Shown: positions 35,595 to 44,969 of the stretch, piece by piece
Position numbering within the stretch: position 1 is the first letter of the stretch
Layout of the letters: the number at the start of each line of letters is the position of its first letter
NCBI GenBank assembly: GCA_902593905.1
Contig: CACJKF010000001.1
Coordinates: forward strand, 62,001 to 126,000
Direction: 5' to 3'
DNA length: 64,000 bases
Origin: an uncultured Pelagibacteraceae bacterium
GTDB lineage: Bacteria; Pseudomonadota; Alphaproteobacteria; Pelagibacterales; Pelagibacteraceae
Notes under the pieces: generated by a model
Database searches by the model: none
The model's input: only the letters and a program-made list of their open reading frames with translations
What the model was told of the DNA's origin: nothing
Translations under genes and position numbers: made by a program

Positions 35595-37754
35595 GTGGCT
35601 AGAAAAAAAAAGAGAAAAAAAAATAAAATTAAAAAAAACAAAAAGTCTAGAAAAACAAAAAAGTCTAGAAGGTTTAGAAAAGCTAAAAAAACTAGAAAAA
35701 TTAAGAAAACAAGAAAAGCTAGAAAAACTAGAAAGATTAATAAAAGATCTTCAAAAAAAAGATCTAAAGTAAGAAAAATTAACCTTAAACCACCTACGTA
35801 TTCAAAAGACAGTGACGGCAACTCTGTGATTAAGGTTTCCGATAGTTGGGCAAATCACGCTTACGTAAACGAGTCAAAATATAAAAAGAAGTATAAACTT
35901 TCAATCAAAGAAAATGATAAATTTTGGGCAAAGGAAGGAAAAAGAATTACTTGGATCAAAAAATATACAAAAATTAAAGATATCAAATACAGCAAAGAAG
36001 AAGTGAAAATAAAGTGGTTTTATGACGGTACACTTAACGCATCAGCAAACTGTATTGATAGACATCTTAAGAAAAATCCAAGTAAAACTGCAATCATTTG
36101 GGTTGGAGATGATCCAGCTGATACAAAAAAAATATCTTATAAAGAATTACATCAAAACGTTTGCAAAGCTGCTAATGGTTTGAAAAACTTAGGTATTCAA
36201 AAAGGTGATAGAGTTACAATTTACCTTACTATGATTCCAGAGTTGGCTTACATCATGTTAGCTTGCGCAAGAATAGGTGCAGTTCATTCAATAATATTTG
36301 GTGGTTTTTCTCCAGACTCTATTGCGACTAGAATAACTGATTGTGAATCTGAATACTTAATTACTGCCGATGAAGGAGTAAGAGGTGGAAAAATAATTCC
36401 ATTAAAAAAAATTGCTGATGAAGCTTTAGACCAATGTCCAGGAGTAAAAAAATGTGTTGTTGTTGAACGTACTGGTAATCAAGTTGATTGGAATAATGAA
36501 AGAGACGTATCTTATAAAGAATTAATTTCCTCAGTACCTTCTAAATGTGATCCCGAAGAGATGAATGCTGAGGATCCACTATTTATCCTTTATACTTCAG
36601 GATCTACAGGAAAGCCAAAAGGTGTTTTACATACAACTGGTGGATATATGGTTTATGCATCCATGACGCATCAATATATTTTTGATTATAAAGCCAATGA
36701 TGTTTATTGGTGCACAGCTGATATAGGATGGGTCACAGGACACAGTTATATTATATATGGACCATTATCTAACGGCGCCACAACTATAATGTTCGAAGGA
36801 GTTCCCAACTATCCTGATAGTTCTAGATGGTGGCAAATAGTTGATAAATATAAAGTTAATATCTTTTACACTGCACCTACCGCTATCAGAGCTTTAATGA
36901 GAGAGGGCGACAAACCAGTAAAGAAAACTTCTAGAAAAACTCTAAAATTACTAGGCACTGTAGGAGAACCGATCAATCCAGAAGCTTGGATGTGGTATTA
37001 CAAAATTGTAGGTGATTCTAGATGCCCAATTGTAGATACTTGGTGGCAAACTGAAACTGGAGGTATTTTAATTTCTCCACAGCCTGGAGCTATAGATTTA
37101 AAACCAGGATCAGCTACAAAACCTTTCTATGGAATAAAACCTGTATTAGTGGACAAAGATGGTAAAGTTGTTAAAGGAGAAGGAAAAGGTAGATTGTGTA
37201 TGGCCTCATCCTGGCCAGGACAAATGAGAACTGTTTACGGTGATCATCAAAGATTTATTGATACTTATTTTTCTCAATTTGATGGCAAGTATTTTACTGG
37301 AGATGGATGTAGGAGAGATAAAGATGGTTACTATTGGATTACCGGCAGAGTTGATGATGTAATTATTGTTTCAGGTCATAATCTCGGAACAGCGGAGATT
37401 GAAAGTGCTTTTGTTGCACACCCAAAAGTTGCTGAAGCAGCAGTAGTTGGCTTTCCACATAGTATAAAAGGAAATGGTTTGTATTGTTATGTTACATTAA
37501 ATGCAGGTGAAAATCCTACTGGGGATTTAGAAAGAGATCTTAAACTTTGGGTGAGAAAACAAATCGGTCCAATAGCTACACCTGACGTCATTCAATTTGC
37601 ACCTGGGTTACCAAAAACAAGATCCGGAAAAATTATGAGAAGAATTTTAAGAAAAATTGCTGCCAATGAACCTGATAATTTAGGAGATACAACAACTTTA
37701 GCAGATCCTAGTGTTGTGACATCGCTTGTAGAAAACAGACAAAATAAAGGTTAA
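35595..37754 (+). CDS. acs: acetyl-CoA synthetase with Lys/Arg-rich N-terminal extension
   Basis: AMP-forming acetate-CoA ligase, 719 residues versus about 650 in the family. The enzyme proper starts near residue 85 ([17 protein letters not shown]) and has the adenylation motif [39 protein letters not shown] and the C-terminal acetylation-site lysine in [12 protein letters not shown]. Residues 2 to about 62 are almost only Lys, Arg, Thr and Ser with repeated KKTRK units. GTG at 35595 has a good GAGG site 5 bp upstream; the next plausible in-frame start (GTG 35826, Val78) has none, so the long form is favoured. The acetate symporter genes follow. Confidence 0.95.
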   Translation: MARKKKRKKNKIKKNKKSRKTKKSRRFRKAKKTRKIKKTRKARKTRKINKRSSKKRSKVRKINLKPPTYSKDSDGNSVIKVSDSWANHAYVNESKYKKKYKLSIKENDKFWAKEGKRITWIKKYTKIKDIKYSKEEVKIKWFYDGTLNASANCIDRHLKKNPSKTAIIWVGDDPADTKKISYKELHQNVCKAANGLKNLGIQKGDRVTIYLTMIPELAYIMLACARIGAVHSIIFGGFSPDSIATRITDCESEYLITADEGVRGGKIIPLKKIADEALDQCPGVKKCVVVERTGNQVDWNNERDVSYKELISSVPSKCDPEEMNAEDPLFILYTSGSTGKPKGVLHTTGGYMVYASMTHQYIFDYKANDVYWCTADIGWVTGHSYIIYGPLSNGATTIMFEGVPNYPDSSRWWQIVDKYKVNIFYTAPTAIRALMREGDKPVKKTSRKTLKLLGTVGEPINPEAWMWYYKIVGDSRCPIVDTWWQTETGGILISPQPGAIDLKPGSATKPFYGIKPVLVDKDGKVVKGEGKGRLCMASSWPGQMRTVYGDHQRFIDTYFSQFDGKYFTGDGCRRDKDGYYWITGRVDDVIIVSGHNLGTAEIESAFVAHPKVAEAAVVGFPHSIKGNGLYCYVTLNAGENPTGDLERDLKLWVRKQIGPIATPDVIQFAPGLPKTRSGKIMRRILRKIAANEPDNLGDTTTLADPSVVTSLVENRQNKG

Positions 37755-38392
37755 TTAAATTTTAAATCTTTTGTTAATTTTTTAAATTCATCCTTCATCA
37801 AACCCCATTTTAAGTGAATAGAGTTTAAAACAATTTTTTTATCAAGTGATTTCAATTCATCTGCGATAGGTGACCAGTAATATAATGCTTGACCACTTTC
37901 CTTAAAGGGATCATCTAAATGATAGTTTGAAAAATTTATCTTATTTATCCTATCTAAAAAATTTTTTTTACCTCTATCAAAAATTTCATCACTTAAACCG
38001 TTTTTTTTTTCATTTTCTAAAATATTTAAAAAGATTTCTTTACAATTATTCTCCTTTAAGTTTTTTTCTGAAATAAGATAGGAGTAAACATAAAAAGCAC
38101 AATCAGCTAATGCAACCACATAGATATTCCATTTTGCAATATTAATAGATTTTAGAAAAACCTCATCCTCCATCATCGCAATGTACTTAACTCCTATTCT
38201 TGTTTTCAAGTAGCCGTATAAAGTTGTTTGTGCAACATGTGCGGATCTTTCTTGAATGAAATTTTCTAAATCTTGTTTGGATTTTATTCTTTTAAAAAGA
38301 CCAGATATTTTCCAAATTGGAATTACATATTCCCAAATGTCAATTAGAGTGGTTCTAAGAGTGTTTCGCAATTTATCTAGATTCAATTTCAC
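37751..38392 (-). CDS. conserved-looking hypothetical protein, unknown function
   Basis: 213 residues, mostly alpha-helical by composition, without a signal peptide or clear transmembrane helix. Visible features are a Trp-rich N-terminal stretch ([21 protein letters not shown]), [19 protein letters not shown] and a C-terminal half rich in Lys/Asp. I do not recognise the family. It converges on acs with a 4-bp stop overlap and is divergent from the acetate symporter genes, so it sits inside the acetate module and may be connected with it. Confidence 0.75.
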   Translation of the reverse strand: MKLNLDKLRNTLRTTLIDIWEYVIPIWKISGLFKRIKSKQDLENFIQERSAHVAQTTLYGYLKTRIGVKYIAMMEDEVFLKSINIAKWNIYVVALADCAFYVYSYLISEKNLKENNCKEIFLNILENEKKNGLSDEIFDRGKKNFLDRINKINFSNYHLDDPFKESGQALYYWSPIADELKSLDKKIVLNSIHLKWGLMKDEFKKLTKDLKFN

Positions 38393-38507
38393 GTTGTATA
38401 TAAAAAACCCTTTATTTACTTGTCTTATAGCATTTCATATTGGTTTTGGGGTCCTTTTTTCTCTTTAAATTCAACTCATAATCAGTATGCTTCCCAGCAA
38501 TAAGAGT

Positions 38508-38525
38508 ACTTTTTACGTAAAAAGT
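38508..38525. promoter_or_regulatory. 18-bp perfect palindrome upstream of the acetate symporter
   Basis: The 18 bases ACTTTTTACGTAAAAAGT read the same on both strands. The site lies 22 bp before the ATG of the symporter small subunit, in a 155-bp divergent gap. Position and symmetry suggest an operator for a dimeric regulator; a hairpin in the leader RNA is the alternative. Confidence 0.45.
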
Positions 38526-38547
38526 TAAAAAATAAATAGGGGGAAAT

Positions 38548-38805
38548 ATGTCAAATAAAGACGCATATTGGAATAAGACCAAAAACCATATGATCGTAAC
38601 ATTGGTTCTTTGGGCTTTCTTCTCATTAGTGATCTTCATGTTTGGTTCAGAACTGAACACGATGTCTTTTCTTGGCTATCCACTAGCATATTACATGACT
38701 GCGCAAGGTTCACTTCTTGCCTTTGTGATAATTTTGTTTTGGACTGCAAATAAACAAGAAAAAATCGACGAAGAACATGGTTTCTCAGAAAGAGAGGATG
38801 ACTAA
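38548..38805 (+). CDS. DUF4212 small subunit of sodium:solute (acetate-type) symporter
   Basis: 85 residues with two transmembrane helices, matching DUF4212 proteins that accompany VC_2705-type sodium:solute symporters. Key segments are YWNKTKNHMIVTLVLWAFFS and LGYPLAYYMTAQGSLLAFV. A strong AGGGGGA site precedes the ATG. The stop and the next start share one base (TAATG), so the two subunits are probably made in equal amounts. Confidence 0.93.
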   Translation: MSNKDAYWNKTKNHMIVTLVLWAFFSLVIFMFGSELNTMSFLGYPLAYYMTAQGSLLAFVIILFWTANKQEKIDEEHGFSEREDD

Positions 38806-40661
38806 TGTTTAAAGGAGATTTTATACAAAACCTTCCTAAAATATATGGTACCTACACTGGTGGCTTTATAGTGTTCATCATTTTGATGGCATTAGCAGAG
38901 CAAGCAGGTGTGTCAGCTAAAAACATCGGAGTGATGTTTGTGGCTTTCACGGTATTGATTTATGCCTTAATTGGTTATTTATCAAGAACCATTCAAGTAG
39001 ATGCCTACTATGTTGCAGGAAGACAAGTGCCAACCGTGTTTAACGGGATGGCAACAGCAGCTGACTGGATGTCAGGTGCATCATTCGTAGCTTTAGCGGG
39101 TGGAGTTTACTTTGGTGGCTATACTTACATGGCCTTCTTAGTAGGTTGGACAGGTGGATACGTACTTGTTGCAACTCTAATGGCTCCGTACCTAAGAAAG
39201 TTTGGATGTTACACAGTTCCTGATTTTATCGGAACACGATACGGTGGTAATGCAGTAAGAGCTGCATCAGTATTCGTGCTTTTCATAGCATCATTTACTT
39301 ACGTAACAGCACAAATTAATGCTACGGGAACAATTGCTTCTAGAGCTCTTGGAATTCCGTTCGAAGCGGGTGTATGGGTAGGGTTAATAAGTATCCTTAT
39401 CTGTTCAATGCTTGGTGGAATGAGAGCCGTAACTTGGACACAGGTTGCTCAGTACATTGTATTAATCATCGCATACTTAATACCAGTATTCTGGATTAGT
39501 TCTAACGTAGGTGGAGGAATTTTCCCTCACTTAATGTTAGGTGATGAAGTTGCAAGACTTGGCGAACTTGAACAACAATTTGGACTAGTTAAAAACAGCG
39601 CCGCAGATATGAAAGCAGCTGGGGTACCAGGAGGATTGAAATACATCTCTGGAACTCACTCTGGAGTACCTGAAGGTGGAATGGCTGTCTGGAAATACTT
39701 ATCGTTAGCGATTTGTATGATGGTGGGAACTGCATCGTTACCTCATATCTTAATGAGATACTTTACAACTCCTACAGTAAGAGCAGCAAGAAAATCAGTA
39801 GCTTGGTCGCTATTCTTTATTTTCTTACTTTACTCTTCAGCGCCTATGTTAGCGACATTGTCTAAATTAGCATTGATGGATCCAAATCTACCAACTGGAA
39901 TTATTGGAAAATCTATTTCTGAAGTTCAGTCGATAGAGTGGGTACAAAGATGGTCTGAAGTTAAACAAGTATTTATCGCAGACTTTAATGGTGACGGAAT
40001 ACTTCAGTTGAACGAATGGTTCATGAGAGGTGACGTTGTAGTATTAGCTACTCCAGAAGTAGCGGGTCTACCGTTCGTAATCTCAGGACTAGTGTTTGCT
40101 GGTGGTATGGCTGCTGCCATGTCAACTGCCGATGGATTAGTTCTTGCGATCTCAAATGCGTTATCACACGACATTTATTACAAGATCATAAATCCAAAAG
40201 CGGAAACTGCTAAAAGACTATTAGTTGCTCGTACACTTCTAGTAATAATCGGAGCTGCTGGTGCTTACATAGCCTCTTTCAGGCTAACAAGTATCTTAGG
40301 TTCGGTTGCTTGGGCATTCGACTTTGCAATGTCAGGTTTATTCTTCCCACTTGTACTTGGAGTATGGTGGAAGAGAGCTACTAGAGAAGGTGCAATCGCT
40401 GGTATATTGGCGGGAATTATTTCAGGAACATTATACTTAACGTGGGTGTTCCCTAAATTCTCAGTTCCAATATGGGGCGGTGTAAATACTCCTTTCTTAG
40501 GTATTGACCACTTAAGATTTGGTTTAATTGGAGCACCAATTTGTTTAGTTGTAATGGTAGTAGTCAGTTTAATGACTAAAGAACCAAGTCCAGCTACACA
40601 AAAATTAGTAGACGATACAAGAATACCGACAGGTAAGGCTATTCTTGGTAAGCAACACTAA
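38805..40661 (+). CDS. actP: cation/acetate symporter, sodium:solute symporter family (ActP-like)
   Basis: 618-residue membrane protein with about 13 transmembrane segments of the SSS fold. Typical stretches are YYVAGRQVPTVFNGMATAADW, GASFVALAGGVYFGGY, LRKFGCYTVPDFIGTRYGG and GGMAAAMSTADGLVLAISNALSHD. A FNGDGILQLNEW segment resembles an EF-hand-like calcium loop in the large insert near residue 390. With acs upstream, acetate or a related monocarboxylate is the likely substrate. The symbol is provisional. Confidence 0.9.
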   Translation: MFKGDFIQNLPKIYGTYTGGFIVFIILMALAEQAGVSAKNIGVMFVAFTVLIYALIGYLSRTIQVDAYYVAGRQVPTVFNGMATAADWMSGASFVALAGGVYFGGYTYMAFLVGWTGGYVLVATLMAPYLRKFGCYTVPDFIGTRYGGNAVRAASVFVLFIASFTYVTAQINATGTIASRALGIPFEAGVWVGLISILICSMLGGMRAVTWTQVAQYIVLIIAYLIPVFWISSNVGGGIFPHLMLGDEVARLGELEQQFGLVKNSAADMKAAGVPGGLKYISGTHSGVPEGGMAVWKYLSLAICMMVGTASLPHILMRYFTTPTVRAARKSVAWSLFFIFLLYSSAPMLATLSKLALMDPNLPTGIIGKSISEVQSIEWVQRWSEVKQVFIADFNGDGILQLNEWFMRGDVVVLATPEVAGLPFVISGLVFAGGMAAAMSTADGLVLAISNALSHDIYYKIINPKAETAKRLLVARTLLVIIGAAGAYIASFRLTSILGSVAWAFDFAMSGLFFPLVLGVWWKRATREGAIAGILAGIISGTLYLTWVFPKFSVPIWGGVNTPFLGIDHLRFGLIGAPICLVVMVVVSLMTKEPSPATQKLVDDTRIPTGKAILGKQH

Positions 40662-40681
40662 TTAACAATTATTTAAAATTT

Positions 40682-40712
40682 AAAGGGGCGATTTATTCGC
40701 CCCTTTTTTTTT
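40682..40712 (+). terminator. Rho-independent terminator after the symporter
   Basis: Stem AGGGGCGA with TCGCCCCT around a short TTTAT-type loop, followed by nine Ts. It lies about 20 bp past the actP stop, clearly ending the acetate transport operon. Confidence 0.93.
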
Positions 40713-40737
40713 ACCTGAATCATGATATTTTAAGAAT

Positions 40738-41073
40738 ATGATACCTACTTGGGCAATCGTTTTAGATTATATATTAGGAACAATAATGTGGACTTTAATT
40801 GGTCGAGCATTTATGAATATTTTTCAAAGAGAAGACTCTCAGTTTTTCTTTATGAGAGTTTTTGTAAAATATACTAATCCTATAATTAATTTGTTCAAAT
40901 TTATCACGCCTAGTTTCTTATTTGGTCCTTTTATAGCTCTATATGTGGCATGGTTCTTTTATTTATTCAGATTTTATGCAATGCCTTACATTCTTGGTTA
41001 TGATGTATGGGGAATGCTTGCATTTCCATTAGAAAGCGATTTTTCAAGACAATTATATCAACTGTTTAATTAA
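40738..41073 (+). CDS. small membrane protein, distant YggT-like
   Basis: 111 residues with two or three hydrophobic segments (about 5-24 and 61-80, possibly a third at the C-terminus). The stretch FVKYTNPIINLFKFITPSFL resembles the T-x-P ... P pattern of YggT proteins but lacks the basic RR pair, so the link is tentative. It follows the terminator of the symporter operon and precedes rpe by 44 bp. Confidence 0.65.
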   Translation: MIPTWAIVLDYILGTIMWTLIGRAFMNIFQREDSQFFFMRVFVKYTNPIINLFKFITPSFLFGPFIALYVAWFFYLFRFYAMPYILGYDVWGMLAFPLESDFSRQLYQLFN

Positions 41074-41117
41074 CCTTATTTTTTGACAAAGTTTTTGTAT
41101 AAAATATAAATAAATAA

Positions 41118-41780
41118 ATGAGTAATTTAATCAAAATTTCACCCTCTATACTCTCAGCTGACTTTAGTAAGTTGGGTAGTGAAGTTATATCTTTAGAAAA
41201 AGCAGGAGCAGATTATATTCATATTGATGTAATGGATGGACACTTTGTTCCAAACTTAACAATTGGTCCTGAGGTAATTAAGAAACTTCGTCCTCTAACA
41301 AAAAAGGTTTTTGATGTACATTTAATGATTTCTCCAGTCGATAATTTTATAAAAGACTATGCGTCTGCGGGAGCTGACATAATTACATTTCATCCTGAAG
41401 CAACACAAAATACTATGAAAACAATTCAACTTATTAAAGAAGAAAATAAAATGGTTGGTGTTTCGCTTAAACCAAAATCAAAAATAAATTTGGTAGAAGA
41501 CTATTTAGAAATGATAGATCTTGTTCTTATCATGAGCGTAGAACCAGGTTTTGGTGGACAGAAATTTATGCCCGAAGTTCTTGAAAAAACAAAAACTTTA
41601 AAAAAGATTATTAAAGAAAAAAATTTAAATGTTGATATTGAAATTGATGGGGGAATAAATTTTGATAATTGCACTTTAGTAAAGAAAGCTGGGGCCAACA
41701 TAATTGTATCAGGATCCACAATTTTTAAAGAAAATAATGGTGATCTTAAAAAGAATATCGAGGCCTTAAGAAGAAATTGA
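41118..41780 (+). CDS. rpe: ribulose-phosphate 3-epimerase
   Basis: Interconverts ribulose-5-phosphate and xylulose-5-phosphate. 220 residues, TIM barrel. Metal-binding and catalytic segments are ISPSILSADFSKLG, DYIHIDVMDGHFVPNLT, DVHLMI, LIMSVEPGFGGQKFMP and EIDGGIN. First gene of the rpe-heparinase-purH run that is conserved in alphaproteobacteria. Confidence 0.98.
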   Translation: MSNLIKISPSILSADFSKLGSEVISLEKAGADYIHIDVMDGHFVPNLTIGPEVIKKLRPLTKKVFDVHLMISPVDNFIKDYASAGADIITFHPEATQNTMKTIQLIKEENKMVGVSLKPKSKINLVEDYLEMIDLVLIMSVEPGFGGQKFMPEVLEKTKTLKKIIKEKNLNVDIEIDGGINFDNCTLVKKAGANIIVSGSTIFKENNGDLKKNIEALRRN

Positions 41781-41783
41781 TTG

Positions 41784-43418
41784 ATGTTTGGCTTAAAAGT
41801 TGCCTATTTTTATTTAATTGCCCTACAGGTAACTTTAATAAAATTTTTTAAAAAAATTTATTTTTCTTCTCGCCACTATAACAAGTCTTTACAGACCAAA
41901 GCACCGACACAGGTTAGTTTTAACCCAAACCCTTTTTTACTTTCTATAATTTCTCCGTATAACAAAAAATCTTTTAAAATGAGTGAGATTAGTCCTAATG
42001 AATTTTGGATTGAAAAAAAGAACAAGAATTTTAAAGAGCATCACAGTTTTTTATGGCTTAACCTTATCGATAGAAAAAGTGATAGCAAAAGCATACAAAA
42101 AATTATTTACCTATGGATACTTAAATATTTAAATTTTAGAGAAAGGGTATGGGAGAGTTCGACACTAAGCTCAAGAGTCATAAGCTGGATATTAAACATA
42201 GATATCATAATAAATAACGGAACTTTTGATTATAAAAAAAATGTTTTCCTCAGTATCATCTCACAATGTAATCACTTAAAGATTAATGTTAAATATGAAA
42301 AAGATCAGTTAAAAAAAATAGAAATCTTAACTGCATTAGTATTATCAGGGCTAGTTTTTAAAGAATATGAAAATAATTTTAATGTTGGAATTAGAGAATT
42401 AGAAAAACTAATAAAGTACTACTTTGACAAAGACGGTTTCCCCTTATCTAGAAATCCTAGTGATTTAGTTTTTGTTACAAAATATTTTCTGTTATGTATG
42501 GAAACAATTAAGGACGCACAACAATATGTACCAGAATTTTTAGAGGATATAATTGAGAAAAATCTCTCTTGTATAAAAAATATTAAAACTCCAGATGATA
42601 AAACACCATTGTTTAACGGTGGATATGAGTACGACCTCAAAAGATTTGAAAAATATTTAGAAGGCCGGTCCATAAAAAAACAAGATACTATTGGGGGAAT
42701 ATTTCAAGGTAAGCTTCGCAGCCAGATTTTTTACTTAGATATTGGTAGCCCGCCCAATAAAAATTTTTCAAAAAACTATCAATCTGGTCCTCTATCTTTT
42801 GAATATTATGCTGATGGAGTTAAGATAATAACTAATTGTGGATTTGGGGGGAATATTTCACCTAAAGCAGAGCTTGTTAGTAGACTCACTGCTAGTCAAT
42901 CTACATTAACTATTAATGAGACATCTATAACCAAATTTGAGAGAAACAGACTTGTAAATAGAATTTTTGGAAATTCAATTAAAAATACATTTAAAATCAG
43001 CGAATTAAATATAAAAAATGATAAAGATTTTGTTGGTTGTTCTGTTTTACATAGTGGTTATGAAAAAAACTTTAACTGTTTTCATAAAAGAGAAGTTTAT
43101 TTAGATAAAGTAAACAATAAATTGATTGGTTTAGATCATATTCTTAAAAAAAGTGATGGGAAACCCATTAGGTATGTTTTTAGATTTCATTTGAACCCAA
43201 AACTTACAGCAATTAAAACTATAAGCGGCAATAGTGCTTTAATACAAATATCAAAAAATAAGTCCCTTATTTTTTCGGTAAAAAATGAAGATTTGGAAAT
43301 AGAAAAAAGTATATTTTTGGGAGGAAATAAAATATTAGATAACTATTGTATAACTATTTCTGGTGATTTAGTTAATAAAGACAAATCATTTAATTGGGAA
43401 ATAAAGAAAAAAATTTAA
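41784..43418 (+). CDS. heparinase II/III family protein
   Basis: 544 residues from ATG 41784 (a TTG lies one codon upstream). N-terminal alpha-helical toroid portion (about 60-290, with FWLNLIDRKSD-like and RVWESSTLSSRVISWILN) followed by the beta-sandwich part YQSGPLSFEYYADGVKIITNCGFGG-type region and SRLTASQSTLTINE, which matches heparinase II/III-like proteins found between rpe and purH. The native polysaccharide substrate in these bacteria is unknown. It has no obvious signal peptide, odd for a polysaccharide lyase. Confidence 0.85.
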   Translation: MFGLKVAYFYLIALQVTLIKFFKKIYFSSRHYNKSLQTKAPTQVSFNPNPFLLSIISPYNKKSFKMSEISPNEFWIEKKNKNFKEHHSFLWLNLIDRKSDSKSIQKIIYLWILKYLNFRERVWESSTLSSRVISWILNIDIIINNGTFDYKKNVFLSIISQCNHLKINVKYEKDQLKKIEILTALVLSGLVFKEYENNFNVGIRELEKLIKYYFDKDGFPLSRNPSDLVFVTKYFLLCMETIKDAQQYVPEFLEDIIEKNLSCIKNIKTPDDKTPLFNGGYEYDLKRFEKYLEGRSIKKQDTIGGIFQGKLRSQIFYLDIGSPPNKNFSKNYQSGPLSFEYYADGVKIITNCGFGGNISPKAELVSRLTASQSTLTINETSITKFERNRLVNRIFGNSIKNTFKISELNIKNDKDFVGCSVLHSGYEKNFNCFHKREVYLDKVNNKLIGLDHILKKSDGKPIRYVFRFHLNPKLTAIKTISGNSALIQISKNKSLIFSVKNEDLEIEKSIFLGGNKILDNYCITISGDLVNKDKSFNWEIKKKI

Positions 43419-43420
43419 TT

Positions 43421-44968
43421 ATGAATTTAAAGATAAAAAACGCGCTAGTTTCAGTTTCAGATAAAGAAAACATTACATCATTATTAAAAATCTTTAAAAA
43501 ATATAAAATAAAAATAATTAGTTCAGGTGGAACTTATAAAACTATAAAAAAACTTGGCTATCCTTGCATCGAGTTGGCAAAATATACCGGCTTCAAAGAA
43601 ATGCTCGATGGTAGAGTAAAGACACTTCATCCAAAAATACATGCTGGAATTTTGCACGATAGACAAAATAGGTCTCATAAAAATGAGATGAATAAAAACA
43701 AATTTCCGTCTATAGATCTTATTGTTGTTAACTTTTATCCATTTCAAAAAGTTATCAAAAACAATCCGGAAGAAAAAAAAATAATTGAAAATATAGACAT
43801 TGGTGGGCCTACTTTAGTGCGTGCTGCTGCAAAAAATTTTAAAAATGTTGCAATCATTACAAACAAAAATGATTATGCAGGTCTGATAAACGAATTAATA
43901 AGAAATAAAGGAAAAACTAGCTTAAAATTTAGAGAGTTTATGTCCTCAAAAGCTTTTGGATTGACAGCATATTATGATGCGATGATAGCTAATTGGTTCA
44001 ATAAGAAATTGAATATAGAATTCCCAGACAGGAAAACTATTTTTGGAAGAAAATTAAAGAAACTTAGGTATGGAGAAAACCCACATCAAGAAAGCTCAAT
44101 TTATATAAATGACTATGAAGATAAGAAATTAAAATTCAATCAACTTCATGGAAAAGAATTAAGTTATAACAATTTTAATGATATATTTTCCTCTTTGGAA
44201 ATTCTTTTCTCGTTAACTAAATCAGGAACAGTAATTACAAAACATGCAAACCCCTGTGGTGTGTCACAAAACAAGATACCACTTATATCATTTAAAAATG
44301 CTTATGGATGTGATCCCTTAAGTGCTTTCGGAGGAGTTATAGCATGTAATTATAAATTAAATAAAAAAATTGCAATGGAAATATCAAAAAATTTTCTTGA
44401 AGTAATACTGGCAAAAGGATTTGATAAAGCCTCGTTAAATATACTTAAGAAAAAGAAAAATTTGCGAGTAATTGATATTAGCGGATTTAAGATTAAGGAT
44501 CTGTGTTCTATTAAATCTTTTGACGGATCTTTTTTAGTACAAAAAAAAGATAATATTGTCCTAGATAAAAAAAAGCTTAAATATGTTACTAAACTTAAGC
44601 CCAGTAAAAAAGAGTTATCCGAAATAGAATTTGCATTTAATGTAAGTAAATATGTTAAATCCAATGCGATAGTCTTGACGAATAGTTTTTCAACAATTGG
44701 AATGGGAGCAGGTCAACCTAGTAGATTAGATAGTTGCAAAATAGCTATAGATAAAGCAAAAAAAAATCAGCCAGGAAAACTAAGAAATTCTGTTGCAGCT
44801 TCAGACGCTTTTTTTCCTTTTGCCGACGGAATAAAAACATTAATTAAAGCAGGTGTAAAAATAATTGTTCAACCTGGAGGTTCAATTAGAGATCAAGAAG
44901 TGATTAATGAGGCAAATAGGGCCAATGTTAAAATGGTTTTCACTGGTGTTAGACACTTTAACCATTAG
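43421..44968 (+). CDS. purH: bifunctional AICAR transformylase/IMP cyclohydrolase
   Basis: Last two steps of IMP synthesis. I take ATG 43421 (MNLKIKNALVSVSDKENI) rather than the TTG at 43394, giving 515 residues, the family norm. The N-terminal MGS-like cyclohydrolase domain shows SSGGTYKTIKKLGY, GRVKTLHPKIHAGIL and DLIVVNFYPF. The transformylase domain has RYGENPHQESS, TKHANPCGV, SDAFFPFADGI and the C-terminal FTGVRHFNH. It overlaps the heparinase tail only if the earlier start is used. Confidence 0.97.
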   Translation: MNLKIKNALVSVSDKENITSLLKIFKKYKIKIISSGGTYKTIKKLGYPCIELAKYTGFKEMLDGRVKTLHPKIHAGILHDRQNRSHKNEMNKNKFPSIDLIVVNFYPFQKVIKNNPEEKKIIENIDIGGPTLVRAAAKNFKNVAIITNKNDYAGLINELIRNKGKTSLKFREFMSSKAFGLTAYYDAMIANWFNKKLNIEFPDRKTIFGRKLKKLRYGENPHQESSIYINDYEDKKLKFNQLHGKELSYNNFNDIFSSLEILFSLTKSGTVITKHANPCGVSQNKIPLISFKNAYGCDPLSAFGGVIACNYKLNKKIAMEISKNFLEVILAKGFDKASLNILKKKKNLRVIDISGFKIKDLCSIKSFDGSFLVQKKDNIVLDKKKLKYVTKLKPSKKELSEIEFAFNVSKYVKSNAIVLTNSFSTIGMGAGQPSRLDSCKIAIDKAKKNQPGKLRNSVAASDAFFPFADGIKTLIKAGVKIIVQPGGSIRDQEVINEANRANVKMVFTGVRHFNH

Positions 44969-44969
44969 A

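Noticed and set aside
35558-35821. Minus-strand Leu/Phe-rich frame opposite the acs extension
   Set aside because: Antisense of AAA/AGA codons automatically gives Phe/Leu/Ser; it has no independent support.
38412-38660. Minus-strand 82-codon frame across the acetate symporter promoter
   Set aside because: It covers the start of the well-supported DUF4212 gene and the palindrome, with no start signal or homology.
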